Source of the DNA: Sphaerotilus microaerophilus
GTDB taxonomy: Bacteria; Pseudomonadota; Gammaproteobacteria; Burkholderiales; Burkholderiaceae_C
DNA: 64,000 bases
Reading direction: 5' to 3'
Assembly (NCBI RefSeq): GCF_023734135.1
Contig: NZ_AP025730.1
Span: forward strand, 5,332,001 to 5,396,000
Position numbers and translations under genes: made by a program. A model generated the notes under the pieces. That model saw only the letters and a list, made by a program, of their open reading frames with translations. It was not told the DNA's origin and did no database searches. Positions 1 through 8,902 of this stretch are shown here, piece by piece; position 1 is the stretch's first letter, and every line of letters begins with the position of its first letter.

Positions 1-462
1 ATCGGAGACACCGCTTGGCTGTGCGCGGCGTTCGATGCCGGCGTCCGGTTCGTGGCGTGCGCGGCGCCCACCGTGCACTACGCGTCCGGAGGGCTGTCCA
101 GCGACTCAAGGCGCCATGTCGAGGAGTGCGTCCAACTCGTCGCGCAACGGTTCCCGGCGCTGGACACCTCCGAAGTCTGGACCCTCATCCACGCCTTCTA
201 TCCGTGGCCGGACAATCTCGCCCCGTTCGCGTCCAGCTGCCCCGAAGATCTCGGACGTGCGCTGGATGCACTGCTTGCCCGTCACGCCGGCAACGAGGCG
301 CTGCAAGCGAGTGCCCGCGCGGTGGGGCTGGCGCGACAGCTGGGACGTGCCAGACGGGTGCGGTCTCGACGGCAACTGTTCGCGCAGCTCCAGCGTGGGC
401 TGTGGCGCGCTTGGTATGGGGTGCGCGAGGCCCTCGCCGCCCCCAAGCCCCGGCTCGGATGA
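1..462 (+). CDS. Glycosyltransferase family 2-like protein, C-terminal part (5' end outside window)
   Basis: The reading frame is open from base 1 and stops at 460-462, so the gene begins upstream. The visible 153 residues start with GDTAWLCAAFDAGVRFVACA and then PTVHYASGGLSS, which resembles the acceptor-side end of GT2 glycosyltransferases, where a conserved D is followed by a remark of the type 'age/colour of the sugar acceptor site'. The tail is Arg-rich and helical. The gene converges on the DUF5672 gene with only 4 bases between the stops. The surrounding genes are for LPS or surface glycan synthesis. The family is inferred from a short C-terminal piece, so the catalytic part cannot be checked. 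Confidence 0.55.
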   Translation: MGDTAWLCAAFDAGVRFVACAAPTVHYASGGLSSDSRRHVEECVQLVAQRFPALDTSEVWTLIHAFYPWPDNLAPFASSCPEDLGRALDALLARHAGNEALQASARAVGLARQLGRARRVRSRRQLFAQLQRGLWRAWYGVREALAAPKPRLG

Positions 463-466
463 CCCG

Positions 467-1315
467 TCAGGCGACGGGCCTCACCCAGGGGAGCATCTCT
501 TCCCAGAAGCCACGGTCGAATCGCTCCCACGCGTGAACACCAAACGGCAGGCGATTCGCGTTCATGTCGTAGAGCAGACGTGGCGCGACCTCGAACGCGA
601 AGCCGACGGCCTCTTCGGGCCTGGGTACCCGGAAGAAGGGACAAGCCGCCGGTACCAACACACCCCAGAAGAGATCCTCGTTGGAACTGGAGAAAACCGG
701 CTCGAAGTTGTAGGCCAGGAGACGCTCATGCTTGATGCGCCGCACCCAGTTCACCAGCCCCCGATCGCCATGCGAATGTGACTTGACGAAGTTGGGGATG
801 CGCCTGGGCTCCTGCAGCACGCGCACGAAATCCTCCAGCCGGCGCAACGAGAAGCCGCCATTCCCGACACCCCAGAACTGGAGTGGGAGTTGCGGCTGGG
901 CACCGCCCACAAACCATGGTGCACCGACGTAGGAGAAATCGCGTTCGCACCACGACGCCAGTTCATCCGAGATCACCAGCGCATCCGTTTGAGCAATCAG
1001 CAAGTGACTATGCCCTTCGAAGGCGCGATAGAAGCCGATCGAGCACATCAGCCGGTTGTAGCCCCGGATACCGGAGAAGAAGTCGTCGTCGAAGAGCTTG
1101 AACTCAAACCTGGGCGCGAAACGCTGGCACAGACTCTCCAGGTAGGCGCGCAAGCGACGGGGCCCGACGAAGTACAGCGGCCAGCGGGCCAGCACGTCGG
1201 CGCTACGTTCGATCGACAGCAACTCTGCTGCCGTCAGCTCGGTCTTGTAGATCGGGATCGCGACGGCGGGTCGAACGTCGCTGGTTTGCTGGGGCATCAG
1301 GGTTGAAGTCGACAC
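467..1315 (-). CDS. DUF5672 domain protein (glycan-locus protein)
   Basis: The protein is about 282 residues. It carries the signature order of DUF5672: AVAIPIYKTELTAAE near the start, then WPLYFVGPRRL, a FDDDFFSGIRGYNRLM block, LLIAQTDALVISDEL and FSYVGAPWF. This domain is common in glycosyltransferase loci and resembles a GT-A fold, but its reaction is not established to my knowledge. Start choice is uncertain: GTG at 1315 has a weak AGAAG upstream, ATG at 1297 lacks a ribosome site, and GTG at 1360 would add 15 residues. It lies among glycosyltransferases, which supports a role in surface polysaccharide synthesis. Confidence 0.75.
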   Translation of the reverse strand: MSTSTLMPQQTSDVRPAVAIPIYKTELTAAELLSIERSADVLARWPLYFVGPRRLRAYLESLCQRFAPRFEFKLFDDDFFSGIRGYNRLMCSIGFYRAFEGHSHLLIAQTDALVISDELASWCERDFSYVGAPWFVGGAQPQLPLQFWGVGNGGFSLRRLEDFVRVLQEPRRIPNFVKSHSHGDRGLVNWVRRIKHERLLAYNFEPVFSSSNEDLFWGVLVPAACPFFRVPRPEEAVGFAFEVAPRLLYDMNANRLPFGVHAWERFDRGFWEEMLPWVRPVA

Positions 1316-1516
1316 GGCATCATCTTCTGCATAACGCAGGGCGGTTCGGATCGCCAGCACTCACATCCGGCGCAGGCGATCGCATCGGATGAGCGGCGGA
1401 CGCCCTTGAGGTTGCCGACACGATGGAGCGCGTGAAGGACACGTCACAGATTCTAGGTATCCCGGTCAACGCGAAGGCTCCTGCCACGTATATCGGGTCC
1501 GATGCAACGTCGCCAT

Positions 1517-2530
1517 TCAAGCACGCGATCGGGCCGCTTCGAGCATCGCGCGCCCGGCTTGGATCGCCTGCGCAACGTCGGGCCAAACCACCTGAGCGGC
1601 ATCGTCCGCCGTGCCTTGTGCCACACGCAGGACCCGCACACCGGGTCCGCGCGCACCCCACTGCATCGGATCGGTCGGCCCCAGCACGCTGAGCAGCGGC
1701 GCCCCGACCGCAGCAGCCACATGGCCGGGGCCCGTGTCGTTGGAAACCATGAGTGCGCAACGCTCAAGCAAGGCGGCGTAATCATCGAGCCCGACACCGT
1801 CAAGCACCAGCGCCTGTGGGTAGTCGCGCCGCGCAGCATCACCCTCACCGGGCCCCGGGCAGAGCAACAGCGGCACTCCCCATTCGACCGCCGCGACCCG
1901 CGTGAACTCGGCGAAGTGGGGCCAGCGCTTGTCGATCTTCTCGAAGGTCCCGCCGGCGAATGGGCAGAGCACGACGAAGGGCCCCGCCACGCCCTGCGCT
2001 GCGAGCAGCGCCTGAACGCGCTGACGCGCATCCTCGCTGGTCGCGAGCAAGGCATGAGGCGGCAACGGCTCGTCACTGCCGAGCAGGGCCTGCACCAGGC
2101 GCCAGTCGTGCTGCATCTCGTGTTGGCCGGACAGCTTGCGCAAGGCCTGTTTCAGCAGCAGGGTGCGACCCTCGTGGGCATAGCCCAGGCCACGCAGGCC
2201 GGCCAGCCGGATCTCCAGCGCGCTGGAAAACGAGGTCGGCAACACGACGGTGTTGAGACGGTGATCGAAGCCCGGGTCACTCTGGAGCGCTTCGGCACGC
2301 AGCCGGCGGTACAGGGCGATGCGCGCACGCAGTTCCCGCGGCAGCGTGTGGACCGTCCAGCCTTCGCCGGCCAGCAACCTGGCCGCCCAGCCCTTGCCGA
2401 CCAGTTGCAGCGCGTAGCCGGCTTCAGCGAGCCGCTGCAGCGCCGCCACGCTGAGCGTGACGTCGCCGACCCAATTGCGCAGGCGGACGATCAGGGGCGA
2501 GCCAGGCGCGACACTCACGCGCTCACTCAC
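1517..2530 (-). CDS. Glycosyltransferase family 9 (heptosyltransferase-like, WaaF type)
   Basis: The 337-residue protein begins with the GT9 N-terminal pattern LIVRLRNWVGDVTLSVAALQ and carries the C-terminal nucleotide-sugar motif MVSNDTGPGHVAAAVG followed by LSVLGPTDPMQWG. Family members transfer heptose from ADP-heptose to the LPS inner core in the cytoplasm. The GTG at 2530 overlaps the stop of the upstream GT25 gene by 8 bases (GTGAGTGA), suggesting translational coupling; a second GTG at 2518 is possible. A second GT9 protein (waaC) is at 6729-7709, so this one is more likely the heptosyltransferase II-type or a side-chain enzyme. The exact acceptor cannot be told from sequence. Confidence 0.85.
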   Translation of the reverse strand: MSERVSVAPGSPLIVRLRNWVGDVTLSVAALQRLAEAGYALQLVGKGWAARLLAGEGWTVHTLPRELRARIALYRRLRAEALQSDPGFDHRLNTVVLPTSFSSALEIRLAGLRGLGYAHEGRTLLLKQALRKLSGQHEMQHDWRLVQALLGSDEPLPPHALLATSEDARQRVQALLAAQGVAGPFVVLCPFAGGTFEKIDKRWPHFAEFTRVAAVEWGVPLLLCPGPGEGDAARRDYPQALVLDGVGLDDYAALLERCALMVSNDTGPGHVAAAVGAPLLSVLGPTDPMQWGARGPGVRVLRVAQGTADDAAQVVWPDVAQAIQAGRAMLEAARSRA

Positions 2531-3362
2531 CGCGCGCCTCGCTCGCAACCGGGGCCACGGACGTCGCAGCGGCATCGCGAACGACGCGCCGCCGCTCCCG
2601 CTGCACCTGCACCAGGCCGTGGAAGACCCGCCTCAGCTCGTTGGTGATGCGCCAGGCATAGGTGCTGAGCTTGCGGTACCAGGGGAACTTGCGGCTGGGC
2701 GTGGTCGACTGGCCCGAGGCCGCGGACACCGCGGCGATCGTCGAGGGCGCCTCGCTGTCGTGCAGGGCCACCAGCGGATCGACCCGCCGCACCTTCAGGC
2801 CCAGCACCCAGGCGCGGTCGTAGGCGTGGTCATAGGGCAGGCGCATCGGCAGCAGGCGCTCGAGGTAGCGTTGCGCCGCGAAGCGGTTGACCAGGTAGGC
2901 GCTCGAGCCGGTGCACTGGCTCAACATCACCGTCAGCGCATGGCGACCGGTGAGCGGCAGCACGGTGCGCGGCGTGCCGCCGTGCACGGCCGAGAGCTTG
3001 ACCATGTCCCAGCGTTCCGGCACCGCAGCCAGCGCGCGCAGCACCTCGGGCAGATCCTCGGTGAGGCCGACATCGTCCTCCAGGATCAGGGCCAGCTGTG
3101 CCGGACTGGCCAGCAGCGCCCGCATCGCGTCCAGGTGCGAGAGATAGCAGCCGATCTCGCCCCGGCTCGGGAACATGCCGTGCCGCCGGCCGTAGCCGGC
3201 GCGATCGACCAGCCGGGCGCACTCCTCGTCGCTGAGCGAGGCGCCATGGACGCCGGGGATGCGCTGCCAGGCCAAGCCCAGCCGTTCCAGTTGCGCAGCG
3301 ATGCCGGCGAGGCGGCCGGTGTCGCGATCGAGGTTGATGACCAGGACGGTGACAGGGTGCAT
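2523..3362 (-). CDS. Glycosyltransferase family 25 (LPS biosynthesis protein)
   Basis: The protein is 279 residues from ATG 3362; an in-frame ATG at 3380 is also possible. It opens with VTVLVINLDRDTGRL, the GT25 start, followed by the QRIPGVHGASL segment, GEIGCYLSHLDAMR, the acidic LALILEDDVGL motif (metal/nucleotide-sugar site) and GSSAYLVNRFAAQRYL. GT25 enzymes such as LgtB/LpsA add hexoses to lipooligosaccharide. The Arg-rich C-terminus could lie against the membrane. It is the first of a two-gene minus-strand unit with the GT9 gene, divergent from the GT-B gene at 3560. Confidence 0.85.
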   Translation of the reverse strand: MHPVTVLVINLDRDTGRLAGIAAQLERLGLAWQRIPGVHGASLSDEECARLVDRAGYGRRHGMFPSRGEIGCYLSHLDAMRALLASPAQLALILEDDVGLTEDLPEVLRALAAVPERWDMVKLSAVHGGTPRTVLPLTGRHALTVMLSQCTGSSAYLVNRFAAQRYLERLLPMRLPYDHAYDRAWVLGLKVRRVDPLVALHDSEAPSTIAAVSAASGQSTTPSRKFPWYRKLSTYAWRITNELRRVFHGLVQVQRERRRVVRDAAATSVAPVASEARGE

Positions 3363-3559
3363 GCCGAAATTATCTGGCATGGCCAGCACCAATCCCGAGC
3401 CCGGCAGCGTCCCGCCGGGCCGGCTTGCGACCGCCAGTGAACGCGACCGGTGAAGACCCGGTATCCACTCGCTGGCTGGGCGGGTGACTGGAAGACGTGT
3501 CAGTTGCTGATGCTGCCGGGCTGGTAAGCTCTTCGGCCCAAGTTGAAGGTCATGGCGTG

Positions 3560-4714
3560 ATGCCGAACCCGAACATCCTGGTCCTGGCGACAGACCCTGG
3601 CAGCCACATTTCCGGGATCCGACTGGTGATTCCTCTGCAGCGACTGGCGGACCGTCTGGGCTGGACGCTGCGCCTGAGCCCGTTCCACGCCGTGAACCGT
3701 CTCGACCTGCGATGGGCCGACGTGGTGGTGATCCAGCGTGCCACACGGTCGCGAGAAGAACGCGTGATGGCGTGGCTGAACGCACAGCGCATACCAGTCA
3801 TTTACGAGATCGACGATCTGCTGACCGAACCCGCAGACCACGTCATGGGCGCAGCCGAACTCAGGGAACAGGCCCCCCTGGTGCGTCGGATGCTGGGGAT
3901 GGCCGATGTCGTCAGTGCATCGACCCCCCGACTCGTCGACGAACTGAGGCCTCTCACGAAATTGATCCACCTGGTTCCCAACTACGGCCCCGGCAAGTAT
4001 CTTGCGCGCGCGCAGCACGATGACCAGTCGCCGGTGACCCTGCTGATCGCCGCATCGGACCGGCAGGCTGTCGGTCCGATGGTGGCCGGCATCCGGAACG
4101 TCCAGGCCGACAGGTCGGTGCGCGTGGAGACCGTGGCCGTCGGCGCGATCGCCGACAGCCTTGAGGAAGCCGGCGTACCGTGTCGTCGTTTTCCTGGGAT
4201 GCCTCGCGAGGCCTTCTTCGCGACGATCTCAGCGCTTGCCAACCCGATCGGCCTGATTCCGCTCGACGACTCTCGATTCAGTGCGTGCAAGAGCGCGGTG
4301 AAGTTCTTCGACTACGCCTGCCTGGGGATACCAAGCATCTGTTCGAATCACCCACCGTATGCCGACGTGATCGAGTCGGGACAGGATGGCATGCTCTGCG
4401 ACAGTCCACACGCCTGGGCCGACGCGATACGGCAGTTGGTGCTTGATGCCCACACTCGCCAGAGGCTTGCCGACGCCGCATTCAGGAAGGTCACGCAGCG
4501 ACACTCGCTCGACCAGACAGTCGCCAGCTGGGAAGTCCTGATCACCCACCTCGTCGATCAGGGCGCGAGGAATCGCCGGCCGATCACACCATCGCAGCGG
4601 CTTGCCGATGCCGTCGCCAGTCGGCTCGATCACGTCCGAAGCGCCTTGACCGACTGGAATCGCCGACGCCTGAAGAATCGTCACGTTCGACCGACGGAAC
4701 ACCCCAAACCATGA
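3560..4714 (+). CDS. GT-B fold glycosyltransferase
   Basis: The 384-residue protein starts at ATG 3560, with GAAGGT about ten bases upstream. The N-terminal half has ADVVVIQRATRSREE and IPVIYEIDDLL, a Rossmann domain typical of group-1-like enzymes that find a conserved acidic pair after a short strand. The C-terminal half has SACKSAVKFFDYACLGIPS and ADVIESGQDGMLCDSPHAW, the donor-binding region of GT-B glycosyltransferases. There is no membrane segment. Base composition of this gene and the next two is visibly less GC-rich than the housekeeping run. The substrate is unknown. Confidence 0.75.
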   Translation: MPNPNILVLATDPGSHISGIRLVIPLQRLADRLGWTLRLSPFHAVNRLDLRWADVVVIQRATRSREERVMAWLNAQRIPVIYEIDDLLTEPADHVMGAAELREQAPLVRRMLGMADVVSASTPRLVDELRPLTKLIHLVPNYGPGKYLARAQHDDQSPVTLLIAASDRQAVGPMVAGIRNVQADRSVRVETVAVGAIADSLEEAGVPCRRFPGMPREAFFATISALANPIGLIPLDDSRFSACKSAVKFFDYACLGIPSICSNHPPYADVIESGQDGMLCDSPHAWADAIRQLVLDAHTRQRLADAAFRKVTQRHSLDQTVASWEVLITHLVDQGARNRRPITPSQRLADAVASRLDHVRSALTDWNRRRLKNRHVRPTEHPKP

Positions 4715-4748
4715 GCAAGCCCCACCCATTGACGTCTCGCAGCCCCTG

Positions 4749-4850
4749 ATGCCCTCTCTGGAGGACTACACCGAACTGCTTCATCCGATGTGGGATCGAA
4801 AGATCCTGATCAATGGAGGTCCGTTCCATCAACAACTCGAACGCCCATGA
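4749..4850 (+). pseudogene. Remnant: N-terminus of DegT/DnrJ/EryC1-type aminotransferase
   Basis: From ATG 4749 the 33-residue frame reads MPSLEDYTELLHPMWDRKIL then INGGPFHQQLERP and stops at 4848-4850. The first 31 residues are the usual start of PLP-dependent sugar aminotransferases (PSLEEYxELL...WDxxxLxNxGPF..QLE). The lysine-containing catalytic core is absent. Right after QLE the match ends and the DNA continues, in another frame, as the end of an acyltransferase. This is best read as a deletion remnant rather than a working gene. Confidence 0.7.
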
Positions 4851-5016
4851 TCACGCCTACATCGGAACCGGCGCCATCATCAAGCAGGGCACGCCCGACC
4901 AACCGGTCGTCATCGGTGAAGGGGCCATCGTCGGCATGGGCGCCGTCGTGACCCGAGACGTCGCGCCGCACACCACCGTCATCGGCAATCGGGCAAAGGT
5001 GATGGCCCGGCCTTGA
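4840..5016 (+). pseudogene. Remnant: C-terminus of left-handed beta-helix (hexapeptide) acyltransferase
   Basis: In frame +1 the DNA encodes HDHAYIGTGAIIKQG, then VVIGEGAIVGMGAVVTRDV and TTVIGNRAKVMA before the stop at 5014-5016. These are the hexapeptide turns and the GNPAK-like end of sugar O-/N-acyltransferases (NeuD/WbbJ type). The N-terminal part of such proteins is missing. An ATG at 4813 opens this frame, but the residues it adds do not look like the family. The piece is out of frame with the aminotransferase start just upstream, so the two cannot make one fusion protein. Confidence 0.7.
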
Positions 5017-5078
5017 CCGGAACGCCTGGCGACCCCATGGCCAGAAGCTGCGACCACCTCGGGCAACCCCTCCCAGTC

Positions 5079-6041
5079 ATGTCCCCCACCTTCATCATCT
5101 ACACATCCGGATTCGACGAGAACAGCGGCGGCTCCATCGCACTGCATCGCCTGTGTGACGCCTTGAACCAGCTCGGGCGACGTGCGCGGATCTGGCCGAG
5201 TCAACGGCCCGTTCAACCTCCGCCAAAGACCTGGAAGGATCGCGTGCCGTTCTATCGGCGCAAGCCTCGCTCGTGGGAGTTCCCCCGGTTCCAGACGCTG
5301 GCCCGGCTGGATACGCCCGTGGCGACTGCGGTCGATCTGGACGATGCGATCGTTATCTACCCCGAAGTCATCGACGGCAACCCGCTGCAGGCCCGTCGGG
5401 TCGTGCGCTGGCTGCTGCATCGGCCCGGTTTCCACACCGGCCATCACGAGTTCGGGCCCGATGACCTGTTCTTCTTCTTCCAGGCGGCATTCAACGATCC
5501 CGTGCTGAACCCGCATACGGATCGGCTGCTCCAGACCTTCTTCGTGCGCGACGACATCTACCGACCTCCTGCCCCGGAAGACGAGGATCGGCGCACCGGC
5601 ACGTGCTACATCCTGCGCAAGGGCAAGGACCGTGCACTGGTGCATGACGCGAAGGGCTCGATCCTCATTGATGGCCTGAGCCACGCGGCTGCCGCTGATG
5701 TCTTCCGTCGCACCCGAACCTGCATCTCATACGACCTGTACACGATGTACTCGATGTACGCGGCCATGTGCGGCTGCGACTCGATCGTCGTACCTGACCC
5801 TGCGGTCGACCTGAACGCCTGGTATCCAACAGAGGAAGAGCGCTACGGCATGGCCTACGGCTGGTCGGAGCTCGGGTGGTCCCGCGCGACACGGCCCCTG
5901 CTCCTGCCTCGCCTCAAGAGGCTGGAGGAACAGAGCAACGAGACCGTACGCCAGTTCATCCAGACCTGCGATCGCCACTTCCAGGTCGGGTCGGAATCCT
6001 CGCCACGACTGACTCCGAAGGCGGCGACAGAGGCGCCGTAA
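5079..6041 (+). CDS. WavQ-like surface polysaccharide protein (putative glycosyltransferase)
   Basis: The protein is about 320 residues from ATG 5079; ATG 5037 and TTG 5013 are in frame upstream. I prefer 5079 because relatives begin just before FIIYTSGFDENSGGSIALH. It also has AIVIYPEVIDGNPL, RRVVRWLLHRPG, TCYILRKGKDR and YDLYTMYSMYAAMCGCDSI. These blocks occur in WavQ-type proteins of LPS core and capsule loci, which look like GT-B glycosyltransferases; the reaction is not known to me. It follows the deletion scar directly. Confidence 0.6.
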   Translation: MSPTFIIYTSGFDENSGGSIALHRLCDALNQLGRRARIWPSQRPVQPPPKTWKDRVPFYRRKPRSWEFPRFQTLARLDTPVATAVDLDDAIVIYPEVIDGNPLQARRVVRWLLHRPGFHTGHHEFGPDDLFFFFQAAFNDPVLNPHTDRLLQTFFVRDDIYRPPAPEDEDRRTGTCYILRKGKDRALVHDAKGSILIDGLSHAAAADVFRRTRTCISYDLYTMYSMYAAMCGCDSIVVPDPAVDLNAWYPTEEERYGMAYGWSELGWSRATRPLLLPRLKRLEEQSNETVRQFIQTCDRHFQVGSESSPRLTPKAATEAP

Positions 6042-6072
6042 GATGCGCGCCCAGCCTGTTCCAGAGCCTGCC

Positions 6073-6732
6073 ATGACACAACTGCTCCGCGCCCAGTCCG
6101 TTGTCGACCTTCACGACACCCTCCTCGCCTCCCCCGCCTGGCCCGCCGACGCCTCGCTGCTGCCGGCCGATCCGCTCTGGCACTGGGTAGCGACCAACCA
6201 CCGCAACAACTGCCTGCTGTGGGCGGAAGAAGACCTCGCCCGCCGCACCACCGTGGGCGCCGAGGAGATCGCCGCCAACAAGCGCGCCATCGACGGCTTC
6301 AACCAGGCGCGCAACGACGCCACCGAGCGGGTCGACGAGATCCTGCTGACCGCGCTCGGCTTGGTCGATGCGGCCTCGGCCCGCACCAACGCGCCGGTGT
6401 CGACCGTGCCGCCGGGGGCCCGGCTGAACAGCGAGACGGCGGGCAGCATCATCGACCGCATGTCGATCATGGCGCTGAAGGTGCATGCCATGCGGGCGCA
6501 GACGCTGCGCACCGACGTGGACGCCGAGCACATCGCCAGCTCGCAGGAAAAGCTCGCGCGGCTGGAACAGCAGCGCGCCGACCTGGGCAGTTGCCTCGAG
6601 GCGCTGATCGCCGATGCCCAGGCGGGCCGGGCGTACTTCAAGGTCTACCGCCAGTTCAAGATGTACAACGATCCGCGCTTCAACCCCGAGCTGGTCAAGG
6701 AAGCCCGGCAGTCGAAGGCGCGCGGCGGATGA
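6073..6732 (+). CDS. DUF4254 domain protein
   Basis: The 219-residue protein contains the DUF4254 core: LWHWVATNHRNNCLLWAEED, EEIAANKRAIDGFNQARND, and SIIDRMSIMALKVHAM. The predicted fold is all-helical with no signal peptide or membrane segment. Its function is unknown to me. The stop overlaps the start of waaC (ATGA at 6729-6732), so the two genes are very likely co-translated; this pairing suggests a role in LPS core assembly, which is inference from context only. Confidence 0.8.
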   Translation: MTQLLRAQSVVDLHDTLLASPAWPADASLLPADPLWHWVATNHRNNCLLWAEEDLARRTTVGAEEIAANKRAIDGFNQARNDATERVDEILLTALGLVDAASARTNAPVSTVPPGARLNSETAGSIIDRMSIMALKVHAMRAQTLRTDVDAEHIASSQEKLARLEQQRADLGSCLEALIADAQAGRAYFKVYRQFKMYNDPRFNPELVKEARQSKARGG

Positions 6733-7709
6733 GTGTCCAGCCCGGTCCGCTGCGGCGGGTGCTGATCGTCAAGACTTCGTCGATGGGGGACGTGGTGCAT
6801 GCGCTGCCGGCGGTGTCCGACATGCGGCGCGCCCACCCCGGGCTGGAGGTGGATTGGCTCGTCGAGGCGCCCTTTGCCGCCATCGCGCGCCTGCACCCCG
6901 GCGTGCGCCGGGTGCTGCCGCTGGCCTGGCGCAAGTGGCGCAAGACGCTCTGGCGGGCTGACACCCGGGCGGCAGTGGCCGCGCTGCGCAGCGAGCTGAG
7001 GCGCGACGAGTACGATCTGGTGCTGGACCTGCAGGGCCTGCTCAAGAGCGTGCTCTGGGGGCTGCAGGCACGGGGGCCATTGGTGGGCTACGACGCGGCC
7101 AGCATCCGCGAACCGGCCGCCGCCTGGTTCTACCGCCGCAGGGCGAGCGTGCCGCGCGACCTGCAGGCGGTAGAGCGCTGCCGGCGGCTGGCGGCTGCCC
7201 ATCTCGGCTACGCGATGCCGGACTCGCCGCCGGATTTCGGTCTGCAGGCGGCGGCCGGGAGCTGGCAGGCAGCGAGCCCGTCGGCCGCGCTGATCCCCTG
7301 CGCCAGCCGGCCGGAGAAGTTCTGGCCCGAGGCGGACTGGATCGCGGTGGGCGAGCGCCTGCGCGCCGCCGGACTGACGCCGGTGGTGATCTGGGGCAGT
7401 GCCGAGGAGCGCGAGCGTGCCGAGCGCATCGCTGCCGGCTGCGGTGGTGTCGTGCCGCCCTTCCTGTCGGTGGCCGACATGGCGGCAGTGCTGGGCGCGG
7501 CACGCCAGATCGTCGGGCTGGACACCGGCTTCTCGCACCTGGCGGCGGCGTTCGGCCGGCCGACGATCGGCATCTACTGTGACCACGAGCCCGGGCTGGC
7601 CGGCATCACGGGGCCGGGGCCGGTGGCGAGCTTCGGCGGCAAGGGGCTACGCCCGGGGCGCGACGAGGTCCTCGCACAGCTGGAACGGCACCTCGCGCTG
7701 CAGGGTTGA
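6729..7709 (+). CDS. waaC: ADP-heptose:LPS heptosyltransferase I
   Basis: The protein is 326 residues. It has the GT9 N-terminus VLIVKTSSMGDVVHALPAV, the YDLVLDLQGLLKSV block typical of WaaC, and the C-terminal GLDTGFSHLAAAFGRPTIGIY that binds the nucleotide sugar. WaaC adds the first heptose to Kdo of the LPS inner core on the cytoplasmic side of the inner membrane. The start overlaps the preceding stop (ATGA). It converges on lapB, which tunes LpxC and so LPS synthesis, with 44 bases between the stops and no clear terminator. Confidence 0.9.
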   Translation: MSVQPGPLRRVLIVKTSSMGDVVHALPAVSDMRRAHPGLEVDWLVEAPFAAIARLHPGVRRVLPLAWRKWRKTLWRADTRAAVAALRSELRRDEYDLVLDLQGLLKSVLWGLQARGPLVGYDAASIREPAAAWFYRRRASVPRDLQAVERCRRLAAAHLGYAMPDSPPDFGLQAAAGSWQAASPSAALIPCASRPEKFWPEADWIAVGERLRAAGLTPVVIWGSAEERERAERIAAGCGGVVPPFLSVADMAAVLGAARQIVGLDTGFSHLAAAFGRPTIGIYCDHEPGLAGITGPGPVASFGGKGLRPGRDEVLAQLERHLALQG

Positions 7710-7753
7710 GCCGCAGGGCCGCACGCGGCGCGGACCGCCACGGCGTTCGCGCG

Positions 7754-8902
7754 TCAGAGTTCCTCGATGCGCTGCTGCGGGAAGCTGTCCCAGCTCAGGC
7801 AGCCGGGGCACTGCCAGAAGTGGCGCTGCGCCTCGAAGCCACAGGCCGCGCAGCGGTAGCGCTGCAGCGGCCGGGCCGCTCGGGCCACGGCGTCGCGCAC
7901 CGCCGGCTGGGCGCCCTCGGGCCATTGGTCGGCCGGCGCGTCCAGCAGGGCCAGCGCCGCGGACAGGCTGGGCTGCTCGCGCAGCAGGGGCAGCAGACGC
8001 TCGGACTGGCCCGGCGCGCAACCCTGCAGCAGGGCCAGGGCGCGCAGCAGGTCGATGCGCGGCTGGCGGGCAAACAGCTCCTCCAGTGCCGCGCGTGCGG
8101 GATCCAGCTGGCCGGCCGCCTTGGCACAGGCGACGAAGTCCTCGGCCAGGCGGCTGAAGGCATCCGGGTTGCGCTGGCGCAGCTCGGCAAACACGGCCAT
8201 GGCCTGCGCCGCACGGCCCTGGCGCACGAGGCGCTGGGCCTGTTGCACCAGCGGGCGGGCGGCCAGCGGGGCGATCTCGCGGGCGCGGGCCAGGGCGGCC
8301 TCGGCGGCCGGGGCGTCGCCGCGGTCATCGGCGGTCTGGGCCAGCTCGCAGTGGAAGTGCGCGCTGCGCTCGGCAAAGGAGCCGGTGCCGCTCTTTTCGA
8401 GCTGCGCGGCCACCTCGATGGCTGCGGTCCAGTCGCGCGAGCGCTCGTACAGGCTCAGCAACGCGAGCCGGGCGTCGGTGGCAAAGGCCGTGCCCTCCAG
8501 CGCCTGGAAGGCGGCCTCGGCCCGGTCGAACAGGCCGGCCTTGAGGAAGTCCTGCGCCAGCGCGTGCTGGGCGCGGTCGCGCTCGGCAGTGGGCAGGTCG
8601 GCGCGGGCCAGCAGGTGCTGGTGCACCCGCACCGCGCGCTCGTACTCGCCACGGCGGCGGAACAGGTTGCCCAGGGCAAAGTGCAGGTCGGAACTGCCGG
8701 GGTCGTGCTGGACGGCCTCGATGAAGGCGTCGATGGCTTTGTCCTGCTGTTCGTTGAGCAGCAGGTTCAGCCCCTTGAAGTAGGCGCGCGGGGAGGACTC
8801 AACCTCCCGCTTCCACTGCCGCAGGTCCAGGCGCGACGCGAGCCAGCCGAGCCCGAAGGCCACGGGCAGCCCCATCAGGAGCCACTGCAGGTCAAATTCC
8901 AT
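7754..8902 (-). CDS. lapB: LPS assembly protein LapB (YciM)
   Basis: The 382-residue protein starts at ATG 8902 with a single membrane anchor (LQWLLMGLPVAFGLGWLASR), followed by SPRAYFKGLNLLLNEQQDKA, the LapB hallmark, then TPR repeats (KAIDAFIEAVQHDP, LGNLFRRRGEYERAV and others). It ends in a rubredoxin-like zinc ribbon with CAAC and CPGC. In enterics LapB promotes FtsH-dependent LpxC degradation. The length and domain order are normal. It overlaps lapA by 11 bases, so the pair is translationally coupled. Confidence 0.93.
   Translation of the reverse strand: MEFDLQWLLMGLPVAFGLGWLASRLDLRQWKREVESSPRAYFKGLNLLLNEQQDKAIDAFIEAVQHDPGSSDLHFALGNLFRRRGEYERAVRVHQHLLARADLPTAERDRAQHALAQDFLKAGLFDRAEAAFQALEGTAFATDARLALLSLYERSRDWTAAIEVAAQLEKSGTGSFAERSAHFHCELAQTADDRGDAPAAEAALARAREIAPLAARPLVQQAQRLVRQGRAAQAMAVFAELRQRNPDAFSRLAEDFVACAKAAGQLDPARAALEELFARQPRIDLLRALALLQGCAPGQSERLLPLLREQPSLSAALALLDAPADQWPEGAQPAVRDAVARAARPLQRYRCAACGFEAQRHFWQCPGCLSWDSFPQQRIEEL

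Noticed and set aside
4813..5016. A complete small acyltransferase gene from ATG 4813
   Set aside because: The first residues do not resemble the family and the protein would have only the last helix turns and none of the N-terminal substrate domain; a remnant fits better.
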